A stretch of DNA of 64,000 nt, taken from Thioalkalivibrio sp. ALE31. GTDB taxonomy: Bacteria; Pseudomonadota; Gammaproteobacteria; Ectothiorhodospirales; Ectothiorhodospiraceae. Where the stretch lies: the NCBI RefSeq assembly GCF_000377405.1, contig NZ_KB905021.1, positions 445,303-509,302 of the forward strand. Reading direction: 5' to 3'. A program made the position numbers and the translations under genes. Positions 1-9,294 of this stretch are shown piece after piece; the stretch's first letter is position 1, and every line of letters starts with the position of its first letter. Below the pieces are notes generated by a model. That model did no database searches and had not been told where the DNA came from. It worked only from the letters and a program-made list of their open reading frames with translations.

Positions 1-1
1 C

Positions 2-178
2 GTGGGGCAGGCCTGTCGCGCCAACCCCTGGCCGCTGTTCATCCCCTGCCATCGGGTCGTGTCCTCCCGCTTTCGTCGTACCCATGATGTGGGCGGCTAC
101 GCAGGCGATCAGGTGGGCGAGCTGGCCCAGGTCAAGCGCCTGTTGCTGGCGCACGAGGGGGTTCTGAACCACGAATGA
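2..178 (+). CDS. ogt: O6-alkylguanine-DNA alkyltransferase, C-terminal part (5' end outside window)
   Basis: Frame 2 is open from the window edge to a TGA at 176-178, giving 58 residues. The sequence contains FIPCHRVV, the PCHRV active-site motif of O6-methylguanine-DNA methyltransferases, whose cysteine takes the alkyl group in a suicide repair reaction. It continues with a G-G-Y segment and ends with [11 protein letters not shown], as family members do. Only the end of the catalytic domain is visible, so Ogt and the C-terminal domain of an Ada-type protein cannot be told apart. The next gene on this strand is soxA, 377 bp downstream and probably unrelated. Confidence 0.9.
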   Translation: MGQACRANPWPLFIPCHRVVSSRFRRTHDVGGYAGDQVGELAQVKRLLLAHEGVLNHE

Positions 179-555
179 TCCGGCGCCCGTCGCGTGCCGG
201 TTTTTCTCCCTTCCTTCCGTCCCCCCGATGATTCTTCCCGCCTCCGCGGCGGCTGGTCTGCGTGCTTTGTTTCCCCTGCGGGGAATCTTCATCTCTTTTT
301 TCAGTTTCTTGCGCGCCCGAGCCGCCCTGAACGGCGGCTGAAAAAAATTCCCCAAAACCGGGAATAGATTGGAGTGGTCCCCCGTCTGCCCCTCGGTGTT
401 GATGCCCAAGAACCTTTCAAAAACAGACTTTTAGGAAACGCTAATATAGTCTTTTGTGTTGACAGCACGGACTCGGGTTCAGCACTCTGCTACACAGGTC
501 CGGGCCAGATCAGTCCCGGGCTTCATCGAAAAAAACCCGTGTGATGGAGGTTTCC
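179..555. other. Intergenic leader upstream of soxA
   Basis: This 377-bp stretch has no convincing gene and becomes AT-richer between about 340 and 460. Visible structure includes a hairpin (GCCGCC 321-326 with GGCGGC 333-338), an inverted repeat TTCCC-N7-GGGAA at 348-364 that could be an operator, and a TATAGT hexamer at 445-450 usable as a -10 element but with no good -35 at 17 bp. TTGACA at 459-464 has no partner -10. The promoter of the sox genes presumably lies here, but its exact position is not established. Confidence 0.4.
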
Positions 556-1401
556 ATGTTCAAGAAAGCATTGCTTGCGTTGCCCGTAGCAATGGCTGTT
601 GGGGCTGCAGCTCAGGCCGGCGAGTGGCAGGACCCCAATGATGTCCTGCAGAACCTGCTGCAGAACAATCCCGATTCCGCCTACCTGCATCAGAGTGAAA
701 TGAACATCATGATGATGCCGGACAACCCCGCCCTGTGGCTGATCGACGAAGGCGAAGAACTGTTCTACGCCGAGCGTGGCCCGAACAACGTCTCCCTGGA
801 AGGCTGCGACTTCGGCAAGGGCCCGGGCGAGCTTGAGGGTGCTTACGTCGAGCTGCCGCGCTACTTCGAGGACACCGGCAAGGTGATGGACTTCGAGATG
901 CGCCTGGTGCACTGCATGAAGGAACTGCAGGGCTTCACCAGCGATGATCCCGCGGTGGCCCGCCGTCACGGCAACGGCTCCGACATCATGCAGCTGACCA
1001 CCTATATCGCCCACCAGTCCTCCGGGATGGCGTGGAACCCGCCGCTGGATCACCCGGAAGAGCAGGCCATGCGCGACGCCGGTGAGGTGCTCTTCTTCCG
1101 CCGCGGTGGTGCGATGGACTTCAACTGCGCCTCCTGCCACGGCGATTCCGGCAAGCAGATCCGCGCCTCCGTGCTGCCCGAAATGCGCAATGGCCAAGAA
1201 TGGACCAAGGCTGTCTCCTGGCCCGCCCACCGCGCTGGCCACGACAACGTGCGTAGCCAGAACCACCGTATCCGCGGTTGCGTGTGGCAGATGCGTCACG
1301 CCGGTATCAAGGCGGACACCCCGGTCAACACCGCTCTGATCTCGTTCTGGAACGATGCGGCGCGCGGCGAACCGGCCGTCCTGCCCGACCTGAAGCGGTA
1401 A
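556..1401 (+). CDS. soxA: SoxA, monohaem c-type cytochrome subunit of the SoxAX thiosulfate-oxidizing complex
   Basis: SoxA carries the active site of SoxAX, which oxidatively joins thiosulfate to the SoxY swinging-arm cysteine in the periplasm. The start at 556 is chosen because GGAGG at 546-550 precedes it and it begins a Sec signal peptide (cleavage after about Ala21). The 281-residue product has a single haem site, CASCH at residues 191-195. Cys84 and Cys120 sit where other SoxA proteins have a second haem or a disulfide. The C-terminal stretch WPAHR...QNHRIRGC (Cys242) matches the position of the conserved cysteine that is persulfidated and ligates the active-site haem in SoxA. Two soxX genes follow on the same strand, the reverse of the common soxX-soxA order. 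Confidence 0.92.
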   Translation: MFKKALLALPVAMAVGAAAQAGEWQDPNDVLQNLLQNNPDSAYLHQSEMNIMMMPDNPALWLIDEGEELFYAERGPNNVSLEGCDFGKGPGELEGAYVELPRYFEDTGKVMDFEMRLVHCMKELQGFTSDDPAVARRHGNGSDIMQLTTYIAHQSSGMAWNPPLDHPEEQAMRDAGEVLFFRRGGAMDFNCASCHGDSGKQIRASVLPEMRNGQEWTKAVSWPAHRAGHDNVRSQNHRIRGCVWQMRHAGIKADTPVNTALISFWNDAARGEPAVLPDLKR

Positions 1402-1429
1402 CCTACGGACGCAATAGGAGACACCAAGT

Positions 1430-2119
1430 ATGTTTAAGAAGAATGCTGTTGCGGCCGGCATGGCCGCGTTCGCATCCGTCGCCCTGACCGCAGGTTGCGC
1501 TGTCGCCGACGGGAGCAAGGGTTCGGATGTCGACATCACCGCGATGAGCGCCGAGGAACTCGCCGAACACCTCATCTTCGAGACGGACAGCTTCCGTGAT
1601 CAGGAGATGCAGGAAGGCGGTACCTGGCGTGATCGCATGACCCAGGATGAACTGCAGAAGGCCTGCTCCATGGAAGGTGACCCGGACGGCGAGACCGCCG
1701 GCCGTGTGGTCGCGATGGCGCGTGCGTCCTACGAGGCACCGGAAAGCATCGAGCTGGGCGACTGGCGCAAGGGTGCCGAACTGGCCGACTCCGGCTACGG
1801 CTACCGCCAGGGTCACCGTACGGATGACCACAGCCAGCGCGAGGCGGGTGGCAACTGCTACAACTGCCACGTGTTCGACCCGCGGGTGTCCGACCAGGGC
1901 ACCATCGGCCCGAGCCTGCAGAACTACGGTGCCAACCGCGGTACCAGCGAAGCGGTTCTGCGCTATGTGCACGAGGTGATTTCCAATCCTCACCAGTACT
2001 TCCCGTGCACGCAGATGCCGCGCTTCAACTCCGACCGTCACCAGCTCCTGAGCGACGAGCAGATCAGCCATATCATGGCCTACCTGCTGGATCCGGAGTC
2101 GCCGGTCAACAACCAGTAA
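1430..2119 (+). CDS. soxX: SoxX-like c-type cytochrome, first paralogue, predicted lipoprotein
   Basis: SoxX is the electron-accepting haem subunit of SoxAX. This 229-residue protein has one haem site, CYNCH at residues 143-147, a downstream IGPSL segment, and CTQMPRF with Met196 as the likely distal ligand. Its start is preceded by AGGAG at 1416-1420. The N-terminus ends in a lipobox (LTAGC, Cys23), so it is probably lipid-anchored. An acidic N-terminal region of about 110 residues precedes the cytochrome domain and makes it larger than minimal SoxX. It lies 28 bp after soxA and is followed by a terminator-like hairpin at 2136. It is clearly homologous to the next gene. Confidence 0.85.
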   Translation: MFKKNAVAAGMAAFASVALTAGCAVADGSKGSDVDITAMSAEELAEHLIFETDSFRDQEMQEGGTWRDRMTQDELQKACSMEGDPDGETAGRVVAMARASYEAPESIELGDWRKGAELADSGYGYRQGHRTDDHSQREAGGNCYNCHVFDPRVSDQGTIGPSLQNYGANRGTSEAVLRYVHEVISNPHQYFPCTQMPRFNSDRHQLLSDEQISHIMAYLLDPESPVNNQ

Positions 2120-2135
2120 GCCATTTGCTGGATCG

Positions 2136-2163
2136 GGGCAGTCCGCAAGGACTGCCCTTTTTT
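2136..2163 (+). terminator. Rho-independent terminator after the first soxX
   Basis: A perfect 9-bp stem, GGGCAGTCC (2136-2144) with GGACTGCCC (2149-2157), closes a GCAA tetraloop and is followed by six T (2158-2163). It sits between the two soxX paralogues, so it may reduce transcription of the second copy. Confidence 0.9.
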
Positions 2164-2350
2164 GAGTCCCCGCGCAGGGTTGCGGGGATTCAGAAAAGGG
2201 TCCCATCGCGCTCGGCCTCCCGTCCGCGCGCGGGTCCCGGACGGGAACGAGACGCTCCAGCCATCAGGGCAGCCGGGCTGAATGCCTTGAGGCGCTGGTC
2301 TCACCGCGGGCAAGAAGCGGCAACAGCCGACGCAAGAGGAGATATCAGGG

Positions 2351-3037
2351 ATGCTCAGTAACAAGACAGTGGGGGCGAGCTTGGCCATCGTGGCGTCGAC
2401 GGCGCTGATTGCAGGCTGCGACGGCTGGATGGGCGAGCGAGGCGGCGAAGTCGATATTACGGCGATGACCGCCGAAGAGTATGCGGAATACCTCGTGCTG
2501 GAGACGGACAGCTACAGCTTCGAGCAGGAGGCACAGGAGGGTGGATCAGCCCGGGACCGTATGGTCCAGGATGGCATCCAGGCGGCCTGTTCGCTCGAAG
2601 GCGAGCCGGATGCCGATACGGCCGGCGAGGTCATCGCGATGGCGCGCGAGAGCTACGAAGAGCCGCCGGGCGGCCCGCGCCTGGGGAACTGGCGTCGGGG
2701 TGCCGAGCTGGCGCGTTCCGGTTACGGCTATCGGATCGGTCATCGCAATGACGACCACGGTACCCGCGAGCCGGGCGGCAACTGCTATGCCTGCCACCAG
2801 ATGGATCCAGCCGAGGAGCTCTACGGCACGCTGGGCCCAAGCCTGGCGGGTTACGGGGCCACCCGTGGAACCGACAGCTCGGTCGTGAATTATGTGCATC
2901 AGGTGGTGTCCAACCCCCACCAGTACTTCCCGTGCACCAAGATGCCGCGCTTTGGCCACAACAACTTCCTGACCGAAGAGCAGATCGCGCACGTGATGGC
3001 GTATCTGCTGGACCCGGAGTCTCCGGTCAACCAGTAA
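2351..3037 (+). CDS. soxX: SoxX-like c-type cytochrome, second paralogue, predicted lipoprotein
   Basis: This 228-residue protein is collinear with the preceding SoxX over its whole length. It has a lipobox cysteine at residue 23 (LIAGC), an acidic region beginning EVDITAMTAEE, one haem site CYACH at residues 145-149, and CTKMPRF with Met198 as candidate distal ligand. AGAGGAGA at 2336-2343 is its ribosome site. The divergence is that of an old tandem duplication, with both copies keeping all haem ligands. A 231-bp gap containing a terminator separates it from copy 1, so the copies may be expressed independently. Which one partners SoxA cannot be told from sequence. Confidence 0.85.
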   Translation: MLSNKTVGASLAIVASTALIAGCDGWMGERGGEVDITAMTAEEYAEYLVLETDSYSFEQEAQEGGSARDRMVQDGIQAACSLEGEPDADTAGEVIAMARESYEEPPGGPRLGNWRRGAELARSGYGYRIGHRNDDHGTREPGGNCYACHQMDPAEELYGTLGPSLAGYGATRGTDSSVVNYVHQVVSNPHQYFPCTKMPRFGHNNFLTEEQIAHVMAYLLDPESPVNQ

Positions 3038-3082
3038 ACCGGTCACACGGTCGAGGGCGGTCGCTATCGGCTGCCCTTCTTG

Positions 3083-3114
3083 AGCCACCGCGGGTACGCT
3101 CGCGGTGGCTTTTT
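3083..3114 (+). terminator. Rho-independent terminator ending the sox genes
   Basis: A perfect 10-bp stem, AGCCACCGCG (3083-3092) with CGCGGTGGCT (3101-3110), has an 8-nt loop and a T-rich tail. It separates soxX from rlmJ, which starts only 14 bp later. Confidence 0.88.
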
Positions 3115-3127
3115 GTTTGAGGGACGC

Positions 3128-4036
3128 ATGCTCAGCTACCAACACGACTATCACGCCGGCAATTTCGCCGATGTGCACAAGCACCTGGTCCTCTGGCAGG
3201 TTCTGGAATCCCTGCGCGGTCGCGACAAGCCCTTCGTGGCACTGGACCTGCACGGGGGTGCCGGCGGGTACGACCTGACCGGTGCGCGGGCGCGCAAGAC
3301 CGACGAGGCCGCGGCCGGTATCGCCCGCCTGTGGGCGACGGAACAGCCCTTGCCCTCGGGCGTGCGGGAGTTTCTCGGCACGCTGCGGTCTATGCAGCCC
3401 CGGCCCCCGCGTCTGACGGAGTACCCGGGATCCCCTTTGCTGATCCAGGCGCGGCTGCGCGAACGCGATCAACTGATCGCCTGCGAGCTGCATCCCGAGG
3501 CATACGGACGTCTGCGGGCGCGGTTGGCGGGGGATCCGCGCTGTCACGTGCACAAACGCGACGCGCGCGAGGCCGCGCGGGCCTTGTTTCCCCCGGAGCC
3601 GCGCCGTGGCCTGGCCTTGCTGGACCCCTCCTACGAGCGCGGGGCCGAGTATCGCGAAGTGGCCGAGATGGTGACGACGATCCGCCGGCGCTGGAACACG
3701 GGCATCATCCTGATCTGGTATCCGATCCTCGCGGGCCGGCCGGATCACGCGATGCGCGAGCACTTGAGAGCCGAGCTGGAGGATCCGTGGCTGGCCAGCG
3801 AGCTGCGCATCGCGCCTGACCCCGAACGCCACATGGGGCTGGCGGGTTCCGGGATGCTGGTGCTGCGGCCCCCGTGGCAACTGGAGGCGCATCTCCCCGA
3901 GCTGCTGGCGCCGGTGTGGCAGGTCCTGGATCCGGAAGGTGCCGGTGGGCTCTACCAGGCCGCTGTCCTTGAAAACGGCACGGGCGACCCAACCTTGCGA
4001 CGTGTCGAGATCAATCAAGGGACGAGCAGGCCATGA
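3128..4036 (+). CDS. rlmJ: RlmJ, 23S rRNA (adenine-2030-N6)-methyltransferase
   Basis: RlmJ methylates N6 of A2030 in 23S rRNA using S-adenosylmethionine. The ATG at 3128 is chosen because the product then begins [19 protein letters not shown], the hallmark N-terminus of this family. The 302-residue protein has the DLHGGAG cofactor region and the catalytic LLDPSYE motif (variant of (N/D)PPY), then [15 protein letters not shown] near the C-terminus. It overlaps htpG by an ATGA junction. The last 70 bp also carry a sigma-32-like promoter for htpG, so the two genes are probably separated under heat stress. Confidence 0.93.
   Translation: MLSYQHDYHAGNFADVHKHLVLWQVLESLRGRDKPFVALDLHGGAGGYDLTGARARKTDEAAAGIARLWATEQPLPSGVREFLGTLRSMQPRPPRLTEYPGSPLLIQARLRERDQLIACELHPEAYGRLRARLAGDPRCHVHKRDAREAARALFPPEPRRGLALLDPSYERGAEYREVAEMVTTIRRRWNTGIILIWYPILAGRPDHAMREHLRAELEDPWLASELRIAPDPERHMGLAGSGMLVLRPPWQLEAHLPELLAPVWQVLDPEGAGGLYQAAVLENGTGDPTLRRVEINQGTSRP
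3968..3994 (+). promoter_or_regulatory. Sigma-32-like promoter for htpG inside the 3' end of rlmJ
   Basis: CTTGAAA at 3968-3974 is followed after exactly 13 bp by CCCAACC at 3988-3994, close to the heat-shock consensus CTTGAAA-N13-CCCCATT. It lies about 40 bp upstream of the htpG start at 4033. The same architecture recurs upstream of grpE and dnaK in this window. Confidence 0.72.
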
Positions 4037-5943
4037 GTGAAACCCAGACCGCACCGCAACCCGAGACCCGCCGCTTCGAGACCGAGGTCAGTCAGCTCCT
4101 GCAGCTGATGATCCACTCGCTGTACTCCAATCGCGAGATCTTCCTGCGCGAGCTGATCTCCAATGGCGCCGATGCCTGTGACAAGCTGCGCTTCGAGGCC
4201 CTGGCCCAGCCGGAGGCGATTCCGCAGCCGGCGGAACTGGCGATCGACGTCGAGGTGGATCCGGAGGCGCGCACGGTGACGGTGCGCGATAACGGCATCG
4301 GCATGTCCCGGGACGAGGTGGTCGAGCATATCGGGACTATTGCGCGTTCCGGCACCAAGGCGTTTCTCGAGAAGCTGACCGGGGACCAGAAAAAGGACTC
4401 GCAGTTGATCGGCCAGTTCGGGGTGGGCTTCTATTCCTCGTTCATCGTGGCCGATGAGGTGCGCCTGGAGACCCGCCGCGCCGGCAGTGAGCCGGATGCG
4501 GGTACCCGCTGGGAGTCACGGGGCGACGGCGAATACACCATCACCGCCTGCGAGCGCACCGAGGCTGGCACCGAGATTACGTTGACGCTGAAGGAAGACG
4601 CCGACGAATTCCTCGAGCCCATGCGCCTGCGCCACATCATCGGGCGGTATTCGGATCATGTGGCATTCCCGATCCGCATGCGCAAGTCGGATGACGAGGG
4701 CAACCCGACCGACGAATGGGAAACGGTCAACCGTGCCAGCGCGCTGTGGACCCGTTCGAAGAGCGAGATCAGCGACGAGGAGTACCAGGAGTTCTACAAG
4801 CACGTCGCGCACGACTTCGAGAACCCCATTGCCTGGACGCATAACCACGTCGAGGGGCGCCAGGAGTACACGACGCTGTTCTACATCCCGAAGCGGGCCC
4901 CGTTTGACCTGTGGGACCGCGATGCCCGTCACGGGGTCAAGCTCTACGTGAAGCGCGTGTTCATCATGGACGACGCGGAAAAGCTGCTGCCCAACTACCT
5001 GCGCTTCGTGCGCGGTGTGGTGGACTCGGCTGACCTGCCGCTGAACGTCTCGCGCGAGATCCTGCAGGACAACCGCCTGGTCGACTCGATCCGCTCCGGC
5101 TCGGTGAAGAAGATCCTCGGGCTTCTGCAGTCCATCGCCGACAACGAACCCGAGAAATACGCCGAGATCTGGAAGAACTTCGGGCGGGTGTTGAAGGAAG
5201 GCCCCGGCGAGGACTTCGCCAATCAGGAGACCATCGCGAAGCTGCTGCGCTTTGCCAGCACCCAAAACAGTGACGACACCCAGAACGTGGCGCTGGCGGA
5301 CTACATCGAGCGCATGAAGGACGGTCAGGAGGCGATCTACGTGATCACCGCCGATAATGCCTCCGCCGCGCGCAACAGCCCGCATCTGGAGGTGTTCCGC
5401 AAGCACGGGATCGAGGTGCTGCTGCTGTCCGACCGGGTCGACGAATGGCTGCTGTCGCACCTGCGCGAGTTCGATGGCAAGGCGATCAAGAATGTTGCCA
5501 AGGGCGACCTGGACCTCGACAAGATCATCGGCGAGGAGGCAGACCCGAAGAGTGGTAGCGACGAGCCGGCGGGCGACGACGATCTGGGCGATCTGCCCGA
5601 GCGCCTGCAGGCGGCGCTGGGCGATCGGGTCGACAGTGTGCGCGCCTCGCGGCGGCTGGTGGAGTCTCCGGCCTGCATCGTGCTCGGCGAGCACGAGATG
5701 GCGCTGTACCTGCAGGAACTGCTCAAGCAGGCCGGCCAGGAGACCTTCTCCGGCAAGCCGGTACTGGAGGTCAACCCGGGGCACCCCCTGGTCGAGCGTC
5801 TGAAGGCCGCCGAAGGAGACGACTTCAACGACCTCGCCTCGCTGCTGTTCGAGCAGTCCCTGCTGGCCGAAGGCGGGCAACTGGAGGACCCGACCGGGTT
5901 CGTCGCGCGGCTCAATCGCCTCCTGTTGCAGAAGGCCGCCTGA
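4033..5943 (+). CDS. htpG: HtpG, Hsp90-family ATP-dependent chaperone
   Basis: The 636-residue product has the Hsp90 layout. The GHKL ATPase domain contains [27 protein letters not shown] in shortened form ([19 protein letters not shown]), DNGIGM, and GTIARSGT, followed by the glycine-rich [12 protein letters not shown] lid. The middle domain contains the [20 protein letters not shown] stretch with the conserved LNVSRE core, and a dimerisation domain follows. Its length is normal for bacterial HtpG. It acts in the cytoplasm, remodelling client proteins with DnaK. Its ATG overlaps the rlmJ stop, and a heat-shock-type promoter sits just upstream. Confidence 0.97.
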   Translation: MSETQTAPQPETRRFETEVSQLLQLMIHSLYSNREIFLRELISNGADACDKLRFEALAQPEAIPQPAELAIDVEVDPEARTVTVRDNGIGMSRDEVVEHIGTIARSGTKAFLEKLTGDQKKDSQLIGQFGVGFYSSFIVADEVRLETRRAGSEPDAGTRWESRGDGEYTITACERTEAGTEITLTLKEDADEFLEPMRLRHIIGRYSDHVAFPIRMRKSDDEGNPTDEWETVNRASALWTRSKSEISDEEYQEFYKHVAHDFENPIAWTHNHVEGRQEYTTLFYIPKRAPFDLWDRDARHGVKLYVKRVFIMDDAEKLLPNYLRFVRGVVDSADLPLNVSREILQDNRLVDSIRSGSVKKILGLLQSIADNEPEKYAEIWKNFGRVLKEGPGEDFANQETIAKLLRFASTQNSDDTQNVALADYIERMKDGQEAIYVITADNASAARNSPHLEVFRKHGIEVLLLSDRVDEWLLSHLREFDGKAIKNVAKGDLDLDKIIGEEADPKSGSDEPAGDDDLGDLPERLQAALGDRVDSVRASRRLVESPACIVLGEHEMALYLQELLKQAGQETFSGKPVLEVNPGHPLVERLKAAEGDDFNDLASLLFEQSLLAEGGQLEDPTGFVARLNRLLLQKAA

Positions 5944-6048
5944 CCCGATTGGCCACCCGCCGGAAACCGTATCGCCGGCGGGTGGACCTGACGCGCGGCC
6001 GTGTTCCGCGTTACCCTTACAAGTTCATGTATTAAGAGGGCAAAGCCC

Positions 6049-6531
6049 ATGCAAGTCGCGCAGAACGCCGTGGTGGCCATCCACTACACCCTGACCAACG
6101 ACGCTGGCGAGAAGATCGACAGCTCCGAAGGCCGCGAGCCGCTGGCCTACCTGCACGGGAACGGCCAGATCGTCCCGGGCCTGGAGAAGGAGCTGGAAGG
6201 CAAGGCCGCCGGTGACAAGGTCCAGGCCAAGGTCTCCCCGGCAGAAGGCTATGGCGAGAAGATCGATGCCATGGTCCAGGAGATCCCGATGGATGCGTTC
6301 CAGGGCGTCGAATCCGTCGAGCCGGGCATGCAATTCCAGGCGCAGACCGAAAATGGCCCGCTGACCGTCACCGTGACCAAGGTCGAGGGCGATACCGCCA
6401 CGGTCGACGGGAACCACCCGCTGGCCGGCGAGACCCTGAACTTCGACGTCGAGATCGTCGAGGTCCGCGAGGCCTCCGCCGAAGAGCTGGAGCACGGCCA
6501 CGCCCATGGCGAGGGCGGTCACCAGCACTGA
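6049..6531 (+). CDS. slyD: SlyD-type FKBP peptidyl-prolyl cis-trans isomerase
   Basis: The 160-residue protein is an FKBP-family prolyl isomerase and folding helper. The start at 6049 follows AAGAGGG (6034-6040) and gives MQVAQNAVVAIHYTL. The FKBP half contains DSSEGREPLAYLHG and IVPGLEKELEGK. The insert-in-flap chaperone domain follows with AEGYGEK and DAFQG. The tail is histidine-rich (HGHAHGEGGHQH), typical of metal-binding SlyD though shorter than in E. coli. It lies 105 bp after htpG and ends at a strong terminator, so it may be co-expressed with the chaperone or have its own promoter. Confidence 0.93.
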   Translation: MQVAQNAVVAIHYTLTNDAGEKIDSSEGREPLAYLHGNGQIVPGLEKELEGKAAGDKVQAKVSPAEGYGEKIDAMVQEIPMDAFQGVESVEPGMQFQAQTENGPLTVTVTKVEGDTATVDGNHPLAGETLNFDVEIVEVREASAEELEHGHAHGEGGHQH

Positions 6532-6589
6532 GCGTGCCGGGCCGGCGCCACGCTGGCCTGACCACGAGGCGTGAAGGCTCGCCAGTCCG

Positions 6590-6621
6590 ACCCGCTCCGG
6601 TGCCGCCGGGGCGGGTTTTTT
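6590..6621 (+). terminator. Rho-independent terminator after slyD
   Basis: CCCGCTCCGG (6591-6600) pairs with CCGGGGCGGG (6606-6615) over 10 bp, with one G-T pair, around a 5-nt loop. Six T follow at 6616-6621. Confidence 0.92.
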
Positions 6622-6665
6622 CGTTCCGGGCCCGCCCGATGTGCCGTGCTCGGGGCTTCATTTCC

Positions 6666-6694
6666 GATAGTGATATTGCAAACCATTCTCATTC
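6666..6694 (+). promoter_or_regulatory. Fur-box-like operator upstream of tonB
   Basis: The segment GATAGTGATATTGCAAACC followed by ATTCTCATT resembles overlapping Fur hexamers. On the opposite strand it reads AATGAGAATGGTTTGC, close to the AATGAGAAT core of many gammaproteobacterial Fur boxes. The following genes (tonB, exbB, exbD, hemP, receptor) are classic iron-regulated functions. Only one half matches the consensus strongly. The site lies about 110 bp upstream of the tonB start. Confidence 0.62.
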
Positions 6695-6803
6695 CGTATA
6701 GGGTGCCCTCCGTTGATGGCAACGGCGACCGGATCATCCTCCGCGCCCGCCACGATCACCGGACCCGGCTGAAGGTGTCCAGTCCTTGCAGCGAGCGTGC
6801 TCG

Positions 6804-7766
<963 letters not shown>

Positions 7767-7808
7767 ACGCGTGAGCCCCGCCGCAGGGGCGCCGTCGAGG
7801 ATGACTGC

Positions 7809-8558
7809 ATGAACGAGTTCGATGTTTTCTACGTGTTTCGCCATGGCGACCCGGTGCTGATCGCGGTCTTCCTGGTCCTGCTGGTGATGTCGGTGGCGAC
7901 CTGGGCGATTGCCGCGAGCAAGCTGTTCACGCTGTTCGGTGTGCGCCGCGACAACCGCGCGACGCTGGAGGCCTTTGATGCGAGCCAGACGGCGCCGGCC
8001 TTTCACGATGCGATCCGTGATCAGCGCGGTCCGCTGGCGGCGATCGGCCAGGAGGCGTTCGCGGCGTTCGACGACTATCGCGGTGTGCGGGATGGCTCGG
8101 ACAAGGCCGAGCAGCGTCTGGACGACCACGTGGTGCGCCGAATCCGCCAGGCGATGGACCGCCAGCTGTTGCGCATGCAGGCCGGCAACATCGTGTTCGC
8201 CTCGGTCGGGGCGCTGGCACCGTTCGTCGGGCTTCTGGGTACGGTCTGGGGGATCCACGGCGCGCTGATCGACATCTCGCAGGAGTCGTCGGTATCCATG
8301 GACCTGGTCGCCGGGCCGCTCGGTGAGGCCCTGGTGGCGACGGCCGCCGGTCTGGCCGCGGCCATTCCGGCGGTCGCATTCTTCAATATCTTCAATCGTT
8401 CCCAGCGTCTGCTGCACCAGGATTTCGAGGCCTTCGCGCATGATGTGCATGCCCTGCTGATGCACTCTGACCTGATGCCGGGCAATGCACGCCAGGCCCG
8501 CGACCGCCGTACCGATCCGCATGCGCTGCCGGACGACGGCCTGCATCAGGGGGTATGA
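7809..8558 (+). CDS. exbB: ExbB, MotA/TolQ/ExbB-family proton channel protein
   Basis: The 249-residue inner-membrane protein has a first membrane helix near residues 15-35 (LIAVFLVLLVMSVATWAIA) and two more in the conserved C-terminal half. The latter carries the family signature GALAPFVGLLGTVWGI and then GPLGEALVATAAGLAAAIPAV. ExbB forms the pentameric channel that, with ExbD, energises TonB. It starts 42 bp after tonB and is followed at once by exbD, so the genes form one operon. Confidence 0.93.
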   Translation: MNEFDVFYVFRHGDPVLIAVFLVLLVMSVATWAIAASKLFTLFGVRRDNRATLEAFDASQTAPAFHDAIRDQRGPLAAIGQEAFAAFDDYRGVRDGSDKAEQRLDDHVVRRIRQAMDRQLLRMQAGNIVFASVGALAPFVGLLGTVWGIHGALIDISQESSVSMDLVAGPLGEALVATAAGLAAAIPAVAFFNIFNRSQRLLHQDFEAFAHDVHALLMHSDLMPGNARQARDRRTDPHALPDDGLHQGV

Positions 8559-8561
8559 GCG

Positions 8562-8978
8562 ATGGCCTTCGGACGCATGGGTGATTCCAACGAGCCGATG
8601 TCGGACATGAACGTGATCCCGCTGGTGGATGTGATGCTGGTGCTGCTGGTGATCTTCATCATCACCGCGCCGGTGATCACACACTCGGTGGATCTGGATC
8701 TTCCCCAGGCCACCAGCGAGCCGGTGGACGAACTGCCCGAAAGCGTCACCCTGGCGCTGGACGGGGGTGGCGATCTCTACTGGAACAACGAGCCGATTGC
8801 GCTGGAGCAGCTCCCGACGCGCCTGCGCGATGTGCTCGAGACACAACCGGACGTCGCGATCTACCTGCGCGCGGACCGCGACACCCGCTACGAGCGGCTG
8901 GCCCGGGTGATGGCCGAGGTGCGCCAGTCCGGGGTGGGCCGCATGGCCTTCGTCTCCGAACCGGAGGGGGAACGATGA
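8562..8978 (+). CDS. exbD: ExbD, ExbD/TolR-family transporter subunit
   Basis: The 138-residue protein starts three bases after exbB stops. It has one membrane helix containing MNVIPLVDVMLVLLVIFIIT, with the conserved aspartate of ExbD/TolR that takes part in proton transfer, and a periplasmic domain ending in YERLARVMAEVRQSG. It works with ExbB to drive TonB. Its stop codon overlaps the hemP start (ATGA at 8975-8978). Confidence 0.94.
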   Translation: MAFGRMGDSNEPMSDMNVIPLVDVMLVLLVIFIITAPVITHSVDLDLPQATSEPVDELPESVTLALDGGGDLYWNNEPIALEQLPTRLRDVLETQPDVAIYLRADRDTRYERLARVMAEVRQSGVGRMAFVSEPEGER

Positions 8979-9148
8979 ATTCCGGCTCTTCTGAATCGGT
9001 CAAGCCCGCCGCCCGCGAGCAGACGGGCCCGCGCGAGATCGCCAGCGAACAGTTGCTGGGACCCGCGCGGCAGATCCGCATCTGCCACCGTGGCGAGTGG
9101 TACACCTTGCGCCGCACCGCGAACGACAAGCTGATCCTGACCAAGTAG
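8975..9148 (+). CDS. hemP: HemP, small hemin-uptake-associated protein
   Basis: This 57-residue gene is easily missed because of its size. It overlaps the exbD stop by ATGA and ends with the family signature: LLGP, then IRICHRGEWYTLRRT, and the terminal KLILTK. HemP proteins are found in hemin and iron-siderophore uptake operons. Their biochemical role is poorly defined, although a regulatory role in haem-uptake gene expression is reported for some relatives. Its place between exbD and a TonB-dependent receptor supports the call. The product has no signal peptide. Confidence 0.9.
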   Translation: MNSGSSESVKPAAREQTGPREIASEQLLGPARQIRICHRGEWYTLRRTANDKLILTK

Positions 9149-9165
9149 AGCCACACGAAACACCC

Positions 9166-9185
9166 GTCACGGTCCGTACCGTGAC
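9166..9185 (+). other. Hairpin between hemP and the receptor gene
   Basis: GTCACGGT (9166-9173) pairs perfectly with ACCGTGAC (9178-9185) around a CCGT loop. No T-run follows, so it is not a typical terminator. It could set the ratio of receptor to upstream transcript, protect mRNA ends, or be an operator. The receptor gene starts 110 bp further on. Confidence 0.5.
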
Positions 9186-9294
9186 ACCTGCCAGCCAGGG
9201 GAGCCCCTCCCTCAGCCAGCCTCCAATCCGTCACCGATCCGCGGCGTCTCGACGTCCGGGCGGTATTGATACTGGCTATTCAAGGGAGACCACC

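Noticed and set aside
459..464. TTGACA as a -35 box for soxA
   Set aside because: No acceptable -10 hexamer lies 16-18 bp downstream; the match is probably chance.
456..641. 61-codon ORF overlapping the soxA start
   Set aside because: No ribosome site of note, overlaps the signal peptide region of soxA in another frame, and shows no conserved feature.
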